Part shown: piece by piece, positions 60,978-64,000 of the stretch
How the letters are laid out: each line of letters begins with the position of its first letter
How positions within the stretch are numbered: the first letter of the stretch is position 1
Assembly (NCBI GenBank): GCA_029531795.1
Contig: JAPEIS010000001.1
Span: 6,076,001 to 6,140,000, forward strand
DNA: 64,000 nt
From: Sclerotinia nivalis
Lineage: Eukaryota > Ascomycota > Leotiomycetes > Helotiales > Sclerotiniaceae
Reading direction: 5' to 3'
The notes under the pieces: model-generated
What the model was told of the DNA's origin: nothing
The model's database searches: none
Seen by the model: the letters and a program-made list of their open reading frames with translations, nothing else
Translations under genes and position numbers: made by a program

Positions 60978-63900
60978 ATGCCAAACTGGAAAACTTACGA
61001 GGCAACTGGTATGTCAGCAGACGATCACTCTTCTTGAACTATACTTACTCGATGATGATAGTTCGCCTCCTTTCCGCCATCGTAGCCGCTCACCCCGGTC
61101 TCAAGCTCGATTATGCCGGTTAGTAAAACATTTCCTCATAACCTTTTCTTCCTCCTCAAGTCATACACGTTTTCAACGATCTTTAAAAATTATTCATTTC
61201 TTTTGTCTTTGATCCCTGATTTTGCCAGAAACATCCAAGTATTTCGGAGATGAGTCGAATTATCATCAGATCTGGGTCCGCATGAGTGGCATCAAACGAA
61301 ATGCCGAACAACTTCGAAAAGCTGTCGAAGCCGGTGTTAATGCGTCTACTGTCAAATTTGAGGATGGTGTAAACGTTAGGAAAGGTATCATCGCGGAGCA
61401 TAAGCTACTGTTCTTCATCTTTTGTCCTTCAAGCACATTACACATTTCACATGCAATTCTTCTCGTTTCTATATTGATTTTCGTCTAGAAATCAGTGTGC
61501 GGTTTGGCGGAGATTGTACAGCCTCTGCACTTGACAACAGATTTAGGCGTCTGAAGTCTGATGCCAAATTAATCAACGCTGCCGTTGCCAAGGGAGAAGA
61601 TCCTATCTCCATGAATGTGGGCGATACCGATGGCAATGTTGCCTGCAAGGGAAAGGGTGGTAATGAATTGATATTTATTCTCGTTTCTCAACTTCTACAT
61701 CACAAAAGTACATGCTTATCCCATTTGCCTGCACTAATTTAACGCTAGCGATTTCTGAGCTCATGGGATCGACAACTCCAGCTAGTCATATTCAATCTCA
61801 GCACCGGGAAACTATCAAACCACTTGGCGAACGCTTGATTGCTATGCGTGATGCTGGCGAGGATTGCAAGGACGTCGATTTGACAGACTTGGGTTCTCGC
61901 CGATACAAGGCTGGTCAGGAAGTTCTGTCTATGTTTTCAGAACTTTCCTTTACATTTTCACACAGCACCAAGCACCTTCCCTTCATTTTGAATTTCTCTG
62001 ATATCCCGTTAGTGATTGCTGCAAAAATGGGATCAGATGTCACACCACATGGAATTAAAACACAATTTTCTCGAAGCTTTAAAGTTTTGGCTGCTCGTCA
62101 GAATGCTCTATTTGATGCTGGCAAAGATCATACGGATGCTAGTTTGGATAACTTGGGTAGTCAACAAAAGCTTGGTGATATTTTCACTTCCTGGGAACTT
62201 TGTCTATTTTTTGCAGAACACTATCACATCTCCACAACACCATGCGCACTTTCCTTATGTTTGAACAGAACTGATCTCAACTCCAGAGGTTGCCAAGTAT
62301 ATGGGCTCTGATGTCACTGCTGTAGCTGTCAAGATGCAGTATAATGCCAACATTAGAGTTCTCTCACGCCGTCAAATCGCTACGGTTGACGCCGGTAAAG
62401 ATCCTTTGGATGTCTTAAACAGCTCGAAAGGTGGTCAGAAGTTCTATCGATACTCTGCTTTCGGTTCTCACCATTTTATTCCGCTACAGCACATCGCAAA
62501 ATTTCATTATGTTTGAGCTGCACTGATATGAACACCACTAGAAACTGCTAGAATCATGGGATCAGACACCACTGCTTCATCTCTCAAACATCATTTTCAA
62601 CGCACTGTCAAGCCTCTTGGCAGTCGTCAGATGTCGATGCTTGCAGAGGGTAATGATTCCAAGGATGTCAGCCTTGACAAGCTAGGCTTAAGTGAATCCA
62701 AAGGTGGTCAGAAGTTCTGTCTTCATCTATTCTACAGTTTTTGCGAACCATTTCATAACAGCATATACATCAAAAATACCATATCTATCGTTTGGACAGC
62801 ACTGATACATTAACTACTAGAGATTGTTGCAATAATGGGATCAGATGTTACCACTGAAGCCATTAAACAACAAATTGGCAAGCGTATTAAGGTTCTGGGC
62901 AGTCGTCAAACCAAGATGCGCGCAGCTGGTCAAGATCCTAAGGATGTCGACTTGGAAGATTTAATGCCTTCCAAGAAAGACAAAGGTGGTCAGGAGTTCT
63001 GTCTATCTTCTACTCTTTATTTTCTCCACTCATCATATCACAAAACACACTATCACTGCCATGACATGAAGCCATGACTGATTAATAACAGAAATGGACA
63101 AACTCATGGGAGATTGTACTAGTGGCGGTCTTCGATTCCAATTCGATACCCGCTACAAAGTTATTGGTGAACGTCAAAAAGCCATGCTGGCTGCAGGCCA
63201 AAATCCATCCACCGTTGATATTGTCACTAGTGGCAAGACGGGTTAGAAGTTCTACTATGTTTTAATAGTTTTTGATCTATGCCCTTTGCACTTTCATACA
63301 CAAACACACACATCTATATTAAGCACATATTAACTTTACCTCAGAAGTTCAACAGTGTTTTGGTTCAGATTCTACTGCAGGAGGAATCAAATTCCAGTTT
63401 GCTACCACGATCAAGAAAAATGTTGAACAGATTCGCAGTGCGAGAGCTGCGGGCAAGGACTGCAAGGATATCATGTTCAATTCCAATGGTCTCTTGAATT
63501 CCCTCGATTATTTCTTTTGTGCGCATTTAGACACATACATATTTCCTTAGCACTCCATAACTGTTGTGTTCTCGTTATTAATGTCAGTCAACAGAAATGG
63601 CGAAGCACTTCGGTTCTGATACAGATGTCAACTCAATGAAATGGCAATTCCGCGGTATCAGAGCTGGTGCTAAAATTCAACAAGACGCGTTAGCCAACGG
63701 AAAAGATCCTAAGGATTTTAACGTTCTTGTCAATCCCGACTCCAGAAAGCGCGATGGCAAGTGTGCTTGAACAACTAATACTTTCTGATTCTTTTCTTTC
63801 ATTTATTGTTTTCCTTTCTTACCAAAAATATTCAGAATACAAATTAATCTCCTCTAGAAATCTCCAATATGTTTGGAAAAGACTCTACTAAGGGCGGAAT

Positions 63901-64000
63901 CGAATTTCAATTTCGAACTCTTAGAGCCAATGGTGCTCGCCAGCGCGAAGCTTTCGAAAATGGCATTGATCCACAAACCCTCAATATTGGTGCTGTTAAT
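60978..64000 (+). CDS. Multi-exon gene of tandem homologous modules (at least 11), 3' end beyond window
   Basis: Thirteen exons are visible: 60978-61008, 61062-61118, 61229-61384, 61489-61659, 61749-61913, 62013-62174, 62287-62433, 62542-62706, 62821-62988, 63092-63241, 63345-63488, 63595-63756 and 63859 to the edge. The first two give MPNWKTYEATVRLLSAI and LKLDYA; then each exon encodes one module of the form E-[IV]-x3-[MF]-G-S-D-x-T-x5-[KQR]-x-[QR]-F-x3-[IR]-K-x8-[AM]-x3-A-G-x-D-x-K-D, about 48-57 residues. All ten complete module exons have lengths divisible by three and phase-1 borders, so they can be added or lost without frame change. The opening (W-x2-YE-x2-RLL) and helical look suggest a Myb/SANT-like DNA-binding fold; that is inference. 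I do not recognise the gene. No stop is reached in the window. Confidence 0.8.

Overview
The window is nuclear DNA of a filamentous ascomycete. Genes are split by short introns (mostly 47-70 bp, GT...AG), intergenic DNA is long and rich in simple repeats, and the gene set is typical of Pezizomycotina: a highly reducing polyketide synthase, an FSH-type hydrolase, a Zn(II)2Cys6 regulator, an Abp2-like protein, a CAP59-like glycosyltransferase and a fungal LtrA-like protein. Base composition and protein flavour recall Leotiomycetes (Botrytis/Sclerotinia relatives). That placement is an inference from memory, not a search.

Layout. 1-5.8 kb: a RecQ helicase cut by the left edge, a peroxisomal-type adenine nucleotide carrier, and an ARS-binding protein 2 homologue. 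5.8-13.7 kb: long spacers holding a degenerate dispersed repeat and an odd intron-containing tRNA-Ala, then an old yellow enzyme and a CAP59-like glycosyltransferase. 13.7-23.8 kb: ten kilobases without a convincing gene, containing a 237-bp LTR-like insertion with a 5-bp target duplication and four perfect hairpins, plus many micro- and minisatellites. 23.8-30 kb: a bHLH regulator, an LtrA-like membrane protein and a second copy of the dispersed repeat. 30.2-45.7 kb: a compact secondary-metabolite locus with a 2248-residue highly reducing PKS, a divergently transcribed FSH/LovG-like serine hydrolase and a full-length ABCB-type exporter. 47.4-50.2 kb: three tandem paralogues of an unrecognised small protein with an SH3-like stretch and a CxC-x4-CxC-x-YE motif; the first two are in the same frame, separated by one stop codon and 15 bp. 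51-59 kb: a Gtr1/Rag-type GTPase, a secreted GH25 lysozyme-like protein with two cysteine-rich modules, a class I glutamine amidotransferase-like protein and a Zn2Cys6 regulator. 61-64 kb: a gene built from at least eleven homologous modules of about 45-55 residues, each of the later ones encoded by a single phase-1/phase-1 exon, running off the right edge.

How the genes fit together. The PKS lacks a release domain. The neighbouring FSH hydrolase is a plausible trans-acting product-release enzyme and the ABC transporter a plausible exporter, which gives a synthesis-release-export unit. The two most unusual objects are the exon-per-module repeat gene at the right edge and the tandem CxC-x4-CxC family at 47-50 kb; I recognise neither as a named family. 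Exon joins listed in the entries were read by eye. Where the whole gene lies in the window, the joined coding length was checked to be a multiple of three.
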